A DNA stretch of 64,000 bases from Spongiibacter tropicus DSM 19543 (GTDB lineage: Bacteria; Pseudomonadota; Gammaproteobacteria; Pseudomonadales; Spongiibacteraceae). How positions within the stretch are numbered: the first letter of the stretch is position 1; every line of letters starts with the position of its first letter. Positions 1 to 8,013 of this stretch are shown piece by piece. The stretch covers positions 1,244,463-1,308,462 of the forward strand of contig NZ_ATUS01000001.1 of NCBI RefSeq assembly GCF_000420325.1. The letters are read 5' to 3'. The position numbers and the translations under genes are program-made. The notes beneath the pieces were generated by a model, which was not told the origin of the DNA, did no database searches, and saw nothing but the letters and a program-made list of their open reading frames with translations.

Positions 1-20
1 CTGCATAAGCAGATAGCTAC

Positions 21-48
21 CGAGGCAGTGGCGATGGCCGCTGCCTCG
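21..48. other. GC-rich hairpin beyond the phnA-like gene
   Basis: Positions 21-28 and 41-48 are perfect reverse complements (CGAGGCAG / CTGCCTCG). The inner bases 29-32 and 37-40 extend the stem around a GATG loop. It lies just downstream of the leftward PhnA-like gene and could be a transcript-end structure. No T-run follows on the minus strand, so it is not a standard intrinsic terminator. Confidence 0.35.
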
Positions 49-63
49 TCACTCCCATCGAAG

Positions 64-624
64 TTAGCCAGACTTTTTCACGTATTTGCTGATAATCACA
101 ATACGCGTGCCGTTGACACGACCTTCAATATGCTCGGGGTTATCACTCAGGGAGATATTACGCACGGCAGTTCCACGCTTGGCTGTAAAACTGGTGCCCT
201 TCACGTTCAGGTCTTTGATTAGCGTCACCGTATCGCCAGCCTGTAAAGCTGCGCCGTTTGCGTCCAACGTAGGCTCCACATCGCCGTCGGCACTGCCCGC
301 ATCGGCCCAGGCTTTAAGCTCTTCATCGAGGAACACAATATCCAGCGTATCCTGAGCCCAAGGTTCACCGGCCAGCCGCTTGAGCATGCGGTAAGACAGC
401 ACTTGTACCGCCGGTTCGGGACTCCAGACACTCTGGCTCAAGCAGTGCCAGCGCGCCGTCTCCAGTGCTTGCGCCTCAGTCACCTGCCCGTAGCAGGTCT
501 CACACAGCGCGACGTCAGCCGCCGCTGCACCGCCATCTACCCCGTATGCCTGTAATGGCTCACTGGCGCCACACAGTTCACACTGCCCCTGACTGCGCGC
601 TTGGAGTTGCTGATCGATTGCCAT
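64..624 (-). CDS. phnA: PhnA/YjdM-like zinc-ribbon protein, long form
   Basis: A 186-residue protein of the PhnA family (renamed YjdM in E. coli). Despite the name, no catalytic role in phosphonate breakdown has been established for the family. The N-terminus has a zinc ribbon with paired cysteines C15/C18 and C41/C44. The C-terminal 70 residues form the conserved PhnA domain (DTVTLIKDLNVKGTSF, then RGTAVRNISLSDNPEHIEGR). The E. coli protein is about 110 residues; this is the longer form with an extra middle segment of roughly 75 residues. It starts at ATG 624 and is separated by 65 bp from the bactofilin gene upstream on the same strand, so the two may share a transcript. No phosphonate genes lie nearby. 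Family assignment is firm; function unknown. Confidence 0.85.
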   Translation of the reverse strand: MAIDQQLQARSQGQCELCGASEPLQAYGVDGGAAAADVALCETCYGQVTEAQALETARWHCLSQSVWSPEPAVQVLSYRMLKRLAGEPWAQDTLDIVFLDEELKAWADAGSADGDVEPTLDANGAALQAGDTVTLIKDLNVKGTSFTAKRGTAVRNISLSDNPEHIEGRVNGTRIVIISKYVKKSG

Positions 625-689
625 ACTGCCCTCCTGGCAAAACCGGCATTATAAACGACCAGGGCACCGCCGCGGGGCATTCTCGCAAA

Positions 690-1127
690 TCAAACGGTGG
701 CAGGATTCGAGGCCGGCTCGGTTTCTGCTTCAGTCTCGGCCTTGCCTCCGACTTGCTTCAACTGGGGCGCATCATGTTTTTTCACCTGGCTGGCGCCGAC
801 AAACTGGCCACCTGACTCAATCACCAGCTCCCGCACTTTAATCTCGCCACTCACCTGCCCCGACGCGACAATCTCCAGGCGGTCCGCATCGACTTTACCG
901 TCCAGCACGCCGCTGACCAGTACACGCTTGGCCTGAACATCGCCTTTAAAGCGACCACTGCGACCGATGGCGACATCCCCCTGCGAGACCAGCGATCCAT
1001 CCATTTTGCCGTCCAGATGAAAGTTGTCTTTCAGCTTGATGTCGCCGACAAGTTCGGTACCAGCTGCGACCACCGTCGTTCGGGCAGCGCCGTCTGCTTT
1101 CTTAGTGTTTTTGCCAGTGAATCCCAT
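690..1127 (-). CDS. bactofilin (polymer-forming cytoskeletal protein)
   Basis: A 145-residue bactofilin (DUF583). The central region, about residues 20-115, has the regular short beta-repeats of the bactofilin beta-helix (VVAAGTELVGDIKLKDNFHL; DGSLVSQGDVAIG; VLDGKVDADRLEI), with flexible charged tails. Bactofilins polymerise without nucleotide on the inner membrane and position cell-wall enzymes. The start ATG at 1127 lies inside the M23 peptidase gene, giving a 97-bp overlap in a different frame. AGGAACGGAT lies a few bases upstream and may act as ribosome site. Coupling to an M23 peptidase matches the CcmA/Csd1 arrangement in Helicobacter and bactofilin/LmdC in Hyphomonas, so a role in cell shape is likely. 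Confidence 0.92.
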   Translation of the reverse strand: MGFTGKNTKKADGAARTTVVAAGTELVGDIKLKDNFHLDGKMDGSLVSQGDVAIGRSGRFKGDVQAKRVLVSGVLDGKVDADRLEIVASGQVSGEIKVRELVIESGGQFVGASQVKKHDAPQLKQVGGKAETEAETEPASNPATV

Positions 1128-1981
1128 TTAATCCGTTCCTCGCGCGTAAACAACACATCGTAATTTTCGAGAGACCACTCCATAAACGGCCCCGGAGACA
1201 GACGCCGATACAAGTGCCGAACTTCGTAGTGCAAATGTGGCCCGCTGGACAGGCCGGTGTTACCGCTATAGGCAATCACATCACCTTGACGAACGTAATC
1301 GCCAGCATTGACCAGCGTTTTACTTAAATGACCATACAAGGTAGAAAAGCCAAAATTGTGGCTGAGCTTTACCATCCGCCCCAAACCACTGTCATGCATA
1401 CCGGACCATTCCACCACCCCATCGGCCGTGGCATAAACCGGAGTCCCGATGTCGGCACGTAGATCAGCGCCACCGTGCAGAATATTTTTCCCCAACACAG
1501 GGTGCTTGCGCATTCCAAAGTGGCTGGTCACCGACGCGTCCTCCAGCGGATAGCCACTTGGAATCGCCGTCAGCATGTAGCGCTTTTCCTGTATGGTTTG
1601 CGTTGCCGTATCCAGCCGCTCATACAGCGCCTCTTCCGGTGCAGGCTTCAGGCCAATCATCACTTCAATGCTGTCCAGCTCTTCACCCATCACCGCCAGC
1701 GCGGTCACTTTTTCCTCAACCGAGGACTGCAGGCGCTCCTGCTCTGCCAGCAGCGCAATATTTTCACTTTTGATCGCATCCTGCAGGCTGCGGAGATCCG
1801 CCAATTCGCCATTTAGCGAATCCAATTTGCCGCTCAACAGGTAGATAGAAAGGAAGCCACCGAGAAACAGCAAGGCCAGCAGACCGGCAATACCGGCGAG
1901 AAAACGCCGTGCGAGCTGTGTCAGGGTGTAGTGCCGCGATCCCTCGAAGCTTGTAATCGTAATGCGGTAGTGATCGCGCAT
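1031..1981 (-). CDS. M23-family peptidoglycan endopeptidase, membrane-anchored
   Basis: A 316-residue LytM/M23 metallopeptidase. Residues 1-24 are cytoplasmic, 25-48 form one membrane segment, about 50-105 look coiled-coil, and 145-260 are the peptidase domain. Zinc ligands are visible as H169-x3-D173 (HGGAD) and the HLH at 249-251 (GPHLHYE). It should cleave peptidoglycan cross-links from the periplasmic face. The last 32 codons overlap the start of the bactofilin gene in another frame, which implies translational coupling. The upstream 264 bp are shared with the divergent deacetylase-like gene; I see no convincing promoter there. The overlap supports a bactofilin-guided shape-determining module. 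Whether the enzyme is active or acts as a regulator cannot be told from sequence, but the ligands are intact. Confidence 0.93.
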   Translation of the reverse strand: MRDHYRITITSFEGSRHYTLTQLARRFLAGIAGLLALLFLGGFLSIYLLSGKLDSLNGELADLRSLQDAIKSENIALLAEQERLQSSVEEKVTALAVMGEELDSIEVMIGLKPAPEEALYERLDTATQTIQEKRYMLTAIPSGYPLEDASVTSHFGMRKHPVLGKNILHGGADLRADIGTPVYATADGVVEWSGMHDSGLGRMVKLSHNFGFSTLYGHLSKTLVNAGDYVRQGDVIAYSGNTGLSSGPHLHYEVRHLYRRLSPGPFMEWSLENYDVLFTREERIKWDSLAKTLRKQTALPERRWSQLVPNLSATSS

Positions 1982-2245
1982 AAACCAACCGTGCTGCCGT
2001 GCCTGTTATGATTGCCGACTATGCAGAAAATGTACCGTTGTCGTCAGGGCGTAACCGCCCGCACAACGGGAGTACATACCGGCAATGTCGAATTAATTAT
2101 CGCGATACTATACAAGGCAAGGCGGTCGATACAATCTTTACGGCCTCAAGGGCTCACAGGCCACCCCGGAACAATGCCCTTCATTGAGACATCGTCGCAG
2201 CCAGCGCACAGCAAAAGAGCAGTCCCCAGCAGGAGAATCACCACG

Positions 2246-3163
2246 ATGCGATTGCCCCCTATGGTCAGCAATCCCGCTTACAGTTACCCCTTTGAGCGGC
2301 GACACCGCTTCCCCATGGAGAAATTCGGGCTCCTTAACCAATATTTGAGCGAACGCTCTTTGCTGACAGAGACAAACCTGTTCCGCCCCGGCCGGGCCAG
2401 AGCCGATGTCCTCGCCCAGGCGCATTGCCCTGACTACATCACCGCCGTCAGCGAAAACCGTCTCGACCCCAAAGCCGCCCGACGCTTGGGGCTACCGTGG
2501 AGTGAGGGGCTGATAAAACGAAGCTGGATATCCCCCAATGGCACGCTGCTGACGGCTCAGCTGGCTCTGCGTCACGGTATTGCCTGCCACCTCGCCGGCG
2601 GAACGCATCACGCACACTATGACTTTGGCTCGGGCTTCTGCGTTTTTAATGATCTGGCCGTCGCGGCCAGCACCTTGCTGTCTTCAGGGCAGGTATCACG
2701 CTTACTGGTGTTCGACTGCGATGTCCACCAGGGCGATGGTACGGCGACCATTCTTCGCGATACCCCCGGTGCTTACACCTGTTCACTGCACTGCGAGAAA
2801 AATTTTCCCGTTCGAAAAGCCGAGAGTGATCTCGACATCAATATCCCCAAGGGCGTCGAGGATGACCGCTATCTGGAAATACTCGCCGAAGGGCTCGCTC
2901 AAGCGATGGCGGCCGCCAAGCCTGAGATTGTGCTCTACGATGCCGGCGTAGACATCTATACCGGAGATCCTCTCGGATTGCTGAATGTCAGCGAGGGTGG
3001 TATTCGCCAGCGCGACCGGTATGTATTAACGCAGTGCGCGGCCGCAGGCATCCCCGTTGCAACCGTCATTGGCGGCGGCTATGACGACAATCGCCTCGCG
3101 CTGGCGGCGCGCCACGCCATTGTTGTCGAAGAAGCCCAGCGCTGCTACGCGAAACTGGGCTAA
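2246..3163 (+). CDS. histone deacetylase-fold amidohydrolase
   Basis: A 305-residue member of the arginase/deacetylase superfamily (bacterial HDAC-like, acetoin-utilisation type). Visible catalytic elements are the paired histidines in GGTHHAHYDFGSGFCVFNDL, the zinc-binding DxH in VFDCDVHQGDG, a further Asp in DAGVDIYTGDPLG, and the GGGY tyrosine near the C-terminus. Bacterial members deacetylate small molecules, polyamines or proteins; the substrate here is unknown. The frame is open from 2012, but I choose ATG 2246 because AGGAGA lies at 2231-2236 and family similarity begins just after it. The gene stands alone, divergent from the M23 gene and convergent with the lipoprotein gene, ending at a two-way terminator. 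Confidence 0.9.
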   Translation: MRLPPMVSNPAYSYPFERRHRFPMEKFGLLNQYLSERSLLTETNLFRPGRARADVLAQAHCPDYITAVSENRLDPKAARRLGLPWSEGLIKRSWISPNGTLLTAQLALRHGIACHLAGGTHHAHYDFGSGFCVFNDLAVAASTLLSSGQVSRLLVFDCDVHQGDGTATILRDTPGAYTCSLHCEKNFPVRKAESDLDINIPKGVEDDRYLEILAEGLAQAMAAAKPEIVLYDAGVDIYTGDPLGLLNVSEGGIRQRDRYVLTQCAAAGIPVATVIGGGYDDNRLALAARHAIVVEEAQRCYAKLG

Positions 3164-3176
3164 ACATGGGATAAAT

Positions 3177-3204
3177 AAAAAAGGCGGCCCAAAGGCCGCC
3201 TTTT
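3177..3204. terminator. bidirectional intrinsic terminator
   Basis: A stem GGCGGCC (3183-3189) / GGCCGCC (3194-3200) with a CAAA loop, flanked by an A-run on the left and TTTT on the right, so it works in both directions. It sits in the 60-bp gap between the convergent deacetylase-like and lipoprotein genes. Confidence 0.9.
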
Positions 3205-3223
3205 ATCGTGAGGGACGTGTCGA

Positions 3224-4603
3224 TCAGCCGGGAATCAGCAGACCGAGTACAGACTCAATAACGCCAGTCAATGTACCCAGCAGATCACCACCGCCACCAG
3301 ACGCCACCTGATTTTCGAACTCGCTCACCAGGTCACACAGCGATGACAGGGGGGTATCGGCCAGAGGACAGCTACCAGCACCGCCTTGCAGCAGGTCAGC
3401 GATGGGGTCCAGGATCAAATCCAGCGGAGTGCCCGTCAGACCGCCTTCACCACCGCCGCCACCGAGGCCGCCGGTCAGCGCTTCAGCAACGCCTTGCAGC
3501 GGGGCCAGCAGGATGTCCAGAGGTGTGCCAGTCGGGCCGGCACCACTGCCGCCACCTGAACTCAGGCCACCAGTAATAGCCTCACCAATCGGCGTCAGCA
3601 ACATGTTCAAACCACCGATCAATTGCTCGGTCGCCGAGCCAAAGAGTGCGTCAAAGGCAGGATCGAGTACCGCACCCAAACCACTGCCCAGCTGCTCGGT
3701 GATCGCCGCAATACCCGCTTCGATCTGGCTGCTGAATACGCCGCCCTGACCGGCTTGCTCTTCAATAAAGCCAACCGGTACCACATTGATCAACAGATTG
3801 CTCAGCAGGTTATCCAATGTACCGGCAATCGCGCCTGCGGTTGCCGCGCCGTCACCGTCATCCAGTGCCGCGACTGTCGTGTTCAAATCATTGAATGTGG
3901 TTTGCAGTGTCACCAGCAAGCCACCCAGCACCGGGGCATCAGCCACTTCAGCAGGCAAGTTGCTCAAGCCGTCGTTAAACGCCGCTGAGAGTTGATCTGT
4001 GAGGGCTTGGAGCGCAGTCAGGTCCAGTGTTTGGCCGCCTTCGCCACCAAATCCACCGCCGAAACCACTACCGGCAGCAAACAGCGGAGCAAGGGCATCA
4101 CCCAGCGGAGCCAGCGGCGTACCAGCCAACGGGTTGCTGCCATCGGAAGCACCACCGCCAGTACCCGTGCAATCGCCCTGGCCTGCCAGAGAGGTCAGCA
4201 GCACAGGCAAGTCGGCCAGCAGCTCATTAACGGCCGCCTGAATATTCTCAGCAGCGGCAGCAAATGCCACTTGAGGATCATTCATGGACGTCGGATCCAC
4301 CGCACCCAGAATACTGTCCAGTACGTCGATGGTGTCCTGCACCACCACCTGATCAACACAGCTCACGGCACCTTCAAGAGGCGTGCCCGCAGCGGCTTCA
4401 CTCAGCGGTGTCAGTACTTGTGTAGACAGCGGCTCTTGCACCGCATCGAGAGGCCCAGCGACGCCCTGATAGGCCGCACTTTCACCGCCGCCACTGCTGC
4501 TACCGCCACCACCGCCACCGCCACCGCAGGCAGTCAACAGAAGTCCCGCGCCCAGCCCGAGTAGGGCTGAACGACCAAAATTGTAGTTATTCAGTCTGAA
4601 CAT
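3224..4603 (-). CDS. repeat-rich Gly-rich secreted lipoprotein, function unknown
   Basis: A 459-residue predicted lipoprotein. The start is ATG 4603, with GGAG about 8 bases upstream; a longer frame begins at 4654 without support. Residues 1-27 are a lipoprotein signal ending in LLLTAC, followed by a run of about eight glycines and a Gly/Ser linker. The rest is low in charge and aromatics and carries imperfect repeats of the form GTPLDxxLxPxxxxxxxLxGG separated by Gly-rich stretches, best seen in the last 120 residues. Several cysteines (VSCVDQ, GDCTGTG, GSCPLA, SLCDLV) could form disulphides. It resembles glycine-rich surface lipoproteins seen in marine gammaproteobacteria, but I recognise no domain with a known function. 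The 150-residue protein at 37958 has similar PL-rich composition. Confidence 0.8.
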   Translation of the reverse strand: MFRLNNYNFGRSALLGLGAGLLLTACGGGGGGGGSSSGGGESAAYQGVAGPLDAVQEPLSTQVLTPLSEAAAGTPLEGAVSCVDQVVVQDTIDVLDSILGAVDPTSMNDPQVAFAAAAENIQAAVNELLADLPVLLTSLAGQGDCTGTGGGASDGSNPLAGTPLAPLGDALAPLFAAGSGFGGGFGGEGGQTLDLTALQALTDQLSAAFNDGLSNLPAEVADAPVLGGLLVTLQTTFNDLNTTVAALDDGDGAATAGAIAGTLDNLLSNLLINVVPVGFIEEQAGQGGVFSSQIEAGIAAITEQLGSGLGAVLDPAFDALFGSATEQLIGGLNMLLTPIGEAITGGLSSGGGSGAGPTGTPLDILLAPLQGVAEALTGGLGGGGGEGGLTGTPLDLILDPIADLLQGGAGSCPLADTPLSSLCDLVSEFENQVASGGGGDLLGTLTGVIESVLGLLIPG

Positions 4604-4885
4604 GGTGTCACTCCGTTTGCATATTAGGGGTACGTTGGCGGTGAAGGTGAACAACCCAGACCGTCTACGACCATGCCTGCGCGCCTGCAGCGCTTATTTC
4701 CCTTCTGAGTCGGCATGTGCTGAACATTGAACCAGCAGTGGGAATTAGGCGAACTAAGGGAAAACCGAAATGACTAAGGCGCGACCATGACATTTTCGTG
4801 ACATACATCACATCCCACAGATTCTCCTCGCCGTCTTGCGTCACAACGCACCACCAGTAGGCAATTAACGTCGCACCACAATCAA
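4604..4885. other. non-coding interval between divergent genes
   Basis: Together with the promoter at 4886-4913 this is about 340 bp without a gene. It separates the lipoprotein gene from the thioesterase-led run. I find no credible ORF, repeat or RNA gene. The leftward promoter for the lipoprotein must be here, but no convincing -35/-10 pair stands out. Confidence 0.5.
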
Positions 4886-4913
4886 TTGACCCTTTCGGGA
4901 GACTCGTTACACT
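4886..4913 (+). promoter_or_regulatory. sigma-70-like promoter of the thioesterase/exporter run
   Basis: A -35 box TTGACC (4886-4891) and a -10 box TACACT (4908-4913) are separated by 16 bp. The predicted start near 4920 leaves a leader of about 20 bases before the TTG start codon at 4942. Inferred from consensus match only. Confidence 0.55.
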
Positions 4914-4941
4914 GCGGTTCCATTGAGTGTGAGGATGAATT

Positions 4942-5385
4942 TTGACAGTACAGGATTGGGACTATCCGTCGCCGTTTGTCTACCCGGTGGCCATTCAGCA
5001 AGAACACATCGACGGCCTCGGCCACGTTAACAATGCGGTCTACGTTAATTGGTGTCAGGACGCGGGCTGGGCGCACTCACTGGCGCTGGGCTTGAACCTG
5101 GACGATTACCGCGAACTGGACGCCGCCATGGTGATCCGCCGCGCCGACTACGATTATATTGGCGCAGCCTTTCTCGGCCAGCGCTGTGAAATGGCGACCT
5201 GGCTGACCGGCAGCGACCAGCGCCTGACCATGGAGCGCCGCTTCCAGTTACGCAGGGTCGACGACGGTCAGATTCTGCTGCGTGCCCGCTGGCAACTGGT
5301 ATGTATACGCCTGAGCAGCGGCAAAGCGCGGCGTATGCCCGAGGTATTTAATGCCCAATACGGTGCGGCGGTTATCGATCCCTGA
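4942..5385 (+). CDS. hotdog-fold acyl-CoA thioesterase (4HBT family)
   Basis: A 147-residue single-domain hotdog thioesterase. The signature HIDGLGHVNNAVYVNWCQDAG (residues 22-42) holds the presumed catalytic Asp24 and the HVNN turn seen in YbgC/FcbC-type enzymes. These hydrolyse acyl-CoA or aryl-CoA thioesters in the cytosol. The start is a TTG at 4942: GAGGA (4931-4935) is at proper distance, while the nearby ATG at 4935 is out of frame. It is the first gene of a same-strand run that includes a lipid exporter-like ABC protein and a wax ester synthase, so a lipid role is plausible; the actual substrate is unknown. Confidence 0.87.
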   Translation: MTVQDWDYPSPFVYPVAIQQEHIDGLGHVNNAVYVNWCQDAGWAHSLALGLNLDDYRELDAAMVIRRADYDYIGAAFLGQRCEMATWLTGSDQRLTMERRFQLRRVDDGQILLRARWQLVCIRLSSGKARRMPEVFNAQYGAAVIDP

Positions 5386-5454
5386 AGGCCGACATGCCCG
5401 GATCAGCAAGAATGTGTAGAATGCAGGCATCAGCCAATAACAGAGAGCCCTGCA

Positions 5455-5832
5455 GTGAGCCAGAACTACGCTGAACACCCCTCGATGTTTCGCAACAAAC
5501 CCTTCGGATTCATTCTCAGCCTGCTACTGATTCCCGTGGTGATTGGCGTGATTATTCTAGTGGTCTGGTACCTCAAGTGCCGCAGCACCAAACTGGAAAT
5601 CAATGGGGACGAAATCATTCTCGAACAGGGGCTGCTCAGCAAGGACCGCACGGAACTCAACACCAGCAGCATCCGCACCGTCAAAATCAGCCAAAGCCTG
5701 ATGAACCGCCTGCTCGGCGTTGGCACACTCAGTATTTTCACGGCGGGCGACACCCCGGAAATTCAGGTCGACGGCATGCCTCGTCCCGAGGTTTTCAGGG
5801 AGCTGGTCAAGGCCCGCCAGGATCAAGCCTGA
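5455..5832 (+). CDS. membrane-anchored bacterial PH-domain protein (YdbS-like)
   Basis: A 125-residue protein with one hydrophobic segment at residues 17-41, followed by a bacterial PH domain (bPH2/DUF304) from about 45 to 120: TKLEINGDEIILEQGLLSKDR, then TVKISQSLMNRLLGVGTLSI. Such proteins tether PH folds to the inner membrane; their ligands are largely unknown. The start is GTG 5455 with GAGAG a short distance upstream. The in-frame ATG at 5485 would remove part of the region before the membrane segment and has no ribosome site. It is followed after 31 bp by the DUF3301 gene and likely co-transcribed. Confidence 0.8.
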   Translation: MSQNYAEHPSMFRNKPFGFILSLLLIPVVIGVIILVVWYLKCRSTKLEINGDEIILEQGLLSKDRTELNTSSIRTVKISQSLMNRLLGVGTLSIFTAGDTPEIQVDGMPRPEVFRELVKARQDQA

Positions 5833-5863
5833 GTGCCAACCATAGTCCGCCACTGTAACGCCG

Positions 5864-6196
5864 ATGTTGTCGCTCGCTGATCTGGCATTCCTCGCGCTGC
5901 TCTGCGTGTGCTGCTATCACATCTGGCAATCACAGGGCGTGAAAGAACGCAGCAAGCGCGCGGTAGAAAACTACCTCAAAACGCAGCAATTACAGCTGCT
6001 GGATGACAATATCGCGCTTCGCGCACTCTGGCTTAAACGCAACTCGCAGGGGCAGTTGTCTTGGTGGCGCCGCTATCACTTTGAATTCAGCGCACAGGGC
6101 GACGAGCGTTACCAAGGCAGAATCATCACCCTCGGCAACACAATAGAAACTATCCAGCTCCAGGCCCACCGAATGCCCGAAGACAGGCTTCACTGA
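5864..6196 (+). CDS. DUF3301 family membrane-linked protein
   Basis: A 110-residue protein of the DUF3301 family common in gammaproteobacteria. Residues 4-22 form a hydrophobic N-terminal anchor (LADLAFLALLCVCCYHIW). The rest is a small soluble domain with the conserved segments LDDNIALRALWLKR and SWWRRYHFEFSAQGDERYQG. It ends 2 bp before the start of the Atm1-like exporter, so the two are probably translated together. No biochemical role is known for the family; the fixed neighbourhood may mean a part in the same membrane or lipid process. Confidence 0.82.
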   Translation: MLSLADLAFLALLCVCCYHIWQSQGVKERSKRAVENYLKTQQLQLLDDNIALRALWLKRNSQGQLSWWRRYHFEFSAQGDERYQGRIITLGNTIETIQLQAHRMPEDRLH

Positions 6197-6198
6197 CC

Positions 6199-7989
6199 AT
6201 GCACGGCAATACGCCCTATAACGAGCAGCAAGCCGTCAACAGCCGAACGCTGCTGGAACTGCTTCCCTACCTCCGACCGCACCTGCCGCGAATCAGTCTT
6301 GCTCTGCTCTGCCTGATCGCCGCCAAACTGGCCAGCGTCGGTCTCCCCTTTGCGCTGAAAAAAATCGTCGATTATCTGGATACCAGCGGCGCCAGTGCAC
6401 TCACCTTGGTGCCAATTGCCCTGCTACTGGCCTACGGCGGTCTGCGCTTTGCCAATGTGCTGTTTGGCGAACTGCGCGACACCTTGTTCGGCCGCGTCAC
6501 CGAGCGGGCAATGCGGGAGATCGGCCTGACCGTCTTTCGCCACCTGCATCAGCTCGATCTGGACTTTCACCTCAATCGCCGCACCGGCGGCCTGTCGCGC
6601 GATATCGAGCGCGGCACCAACGGCATCAGTTTTCTGCTGCGCTTCATGGTCTTCAATATCGTCCCCACCTTCATCGAAATCGGCATGGTGCTGGTACTGC
6701 TGGGCTGGAAGTACAGTGTCTACTACGCCTTGATCGTGTTTCTGGCGGTACTGGGATATGTGCTGTTTTCCGTGTTCGCCACCGAGTGGCGCACCGGCTT
6801 CATCCGCCGCGCCAACGCTGCCGAATCGCGCAGCAGCAGTCGTGCGGTCGACAGCCTGCTGAATTTTGAAACGGTAAAATACTTCGGCAACGAAGAGTAC
6901 GAGGCCCGCTGCTACGACCAGGAGCTGGCGCAGTGGGAGCAGGCCCGACGCCAGAATCGCCTCAGTTTATTTGCCCTGAACGGCGGACAGGCACTGATCA
7001 TCGCCGTCTCCATGACCGCCGCCATGCTGCTGGCCGCCCACCATACGCTGAGCGGTGCAATGAGCCTGGGTGACTTTGTCCTGATTAACGCCTTTATGAT
7101 GCAGATTTTCATGCCACTCAATTTTCTCGGTTTTGTCTACCGTGAAATGAAAGGCTCCATGGCTAACATCGAAGCCATGTTTGGCCTGCTGCGCCAACGC
7201 GCCACCGTCAGCGATCATGCCGAAGCACCGGACTTGAAAATCCATCGGGGTGAGTTGGTTTTCGAACAGGTCAGCTTCGCCTACCACGCCGACCGGCAAA
7301 TTCTCAGTGAGATCAGCTTTGCACTGCCGCCCCGCCAGAAACTCGCCATCGTCGGCGGCAGCGGTGCGGGAAAATCCACGCTGCTTAAACTGTTGTTCCG
7401 GTTTTACGATGTTGGCAGCGGCCAAATCACCATCGACGGACAGAACATTGCCGAGGTCAGTCAGGCCTCCCTGCGCCATTGCCTGGGTATCGTCCCGCAG
7501 GACACGGTGCTATTTAATCAGAGCATTCGCGACAACATCCGCTACGGACGCGTTGACGCCAGTGACGCCGAGGTCGACGAGGCGATCCGTCTTGCCCACC
7601 TCGACCATTTCGTGGCGCGCTTACCCGAAGGCGCCGACACCCTGGTCGGTGAACGCGGCCTGAAACTCTCCGGCGGCGAGAAACAGCGCGTCGCGATCGC
7701 CCGGGCACTGTTGAAAGGCGCTCCGATACTGGTATTTGACGAGGCCACCTCATCGCTGGACAGCGCCTCGGAACAGGCCATTCTGGCGGCAATGCGCGAT
7801 ATCGCAAAACAGCACAGCATGCTGGTCATCGCTCACCGGCTGTCGACGGTGGTCGATGCCGACCAGATACTGGTGCTGGATGAGGGAAAAATTGTAGAGC
7901 GCGGCAGCCATCAGCAATTACTCGCCCAGCAAGGTCGCTATGCCACCCTGTGGGCCCTGCAGCAACGACAGCGAAACGACAACGCATAA
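6199..7989 (+). CDS. Atm1/HMT1-type ABC exporter (fused permease-ATPase)
   Basis: A 596-residue half-transporter that should work as an inner-membrane homodimer. Residues 30-320 hold six membrane helices, including the Atm1 hallmark NFETVKYFGNEEYEARCYD near 222-240. The ATPase domain shows Walker A GGSGAGKS (386-393), signature LSGGEKQRVA (490-499), Walker B ILVFDEATSSLD (510-521) and the switch His in IAHRLST. Bacterial Atm1-like proteins export glutathione conjugates or metal-thiol complexes, while mitochondrial Atm1 exports sulfur compounds for Fe-S assembly. The substrate here is inferred only from the subfamily. It lies in a run with a PH-domain protein, DUF3301 and a wax ester synthase. 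Confidence 0.93.
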   Translation: MHGNTPYNEQQAVNSRTLLELLPYLRPHLPRISLALLCLIAAKLASVGLPFALKKIVDYLDTSGASALTLVPIALLLAYGGLRFANVLFGELRDTLFGRVTERAMREIGLTVFRHLHQLDLDFHLNRRTGGLSRDIERGTNGISFLLRFMVFNIVPTFIEIGMVLVLLGWKYSVYYALIVFLAVLGYVLFSVFATEWRTGFIRRANAAESRSSSRAVDSLLNFETVKYFGNEEYEARCYDQELAQWEQARRQNRLSLFALNGGQALIIAVSMTAAMLLAAHHTLSGAMSLGDFVLINAFMMQIFMPLNFLGFVYREMKGSMANIEAMFGLLRQRATVSDHAEAPDLKIHRGELVFEQVSFAYHADRQILSEISFALPPRQKLAIVGGSGAGKSTLLKLLFRFYDVGSGQITIDGQNIAEVSQASLRHCLGIVPQDTVLFNQSIRDNIRYGRVDASDAEVDEAIRLAHLDHFVARLPEGADTLVGERGLKLSGGEKQRVAIARALLKGAPILVFDEATSSLDSASEQAILAAMRDIAKQHSMLVIAHRLSTVVDADQILVLDEGKIVERGSHQQLLAQQGRYATLWALQQRQRNDNA

Positions 7990-8013
7990 CAAAAATCGCC
8001 AAGAGGACGCAGT

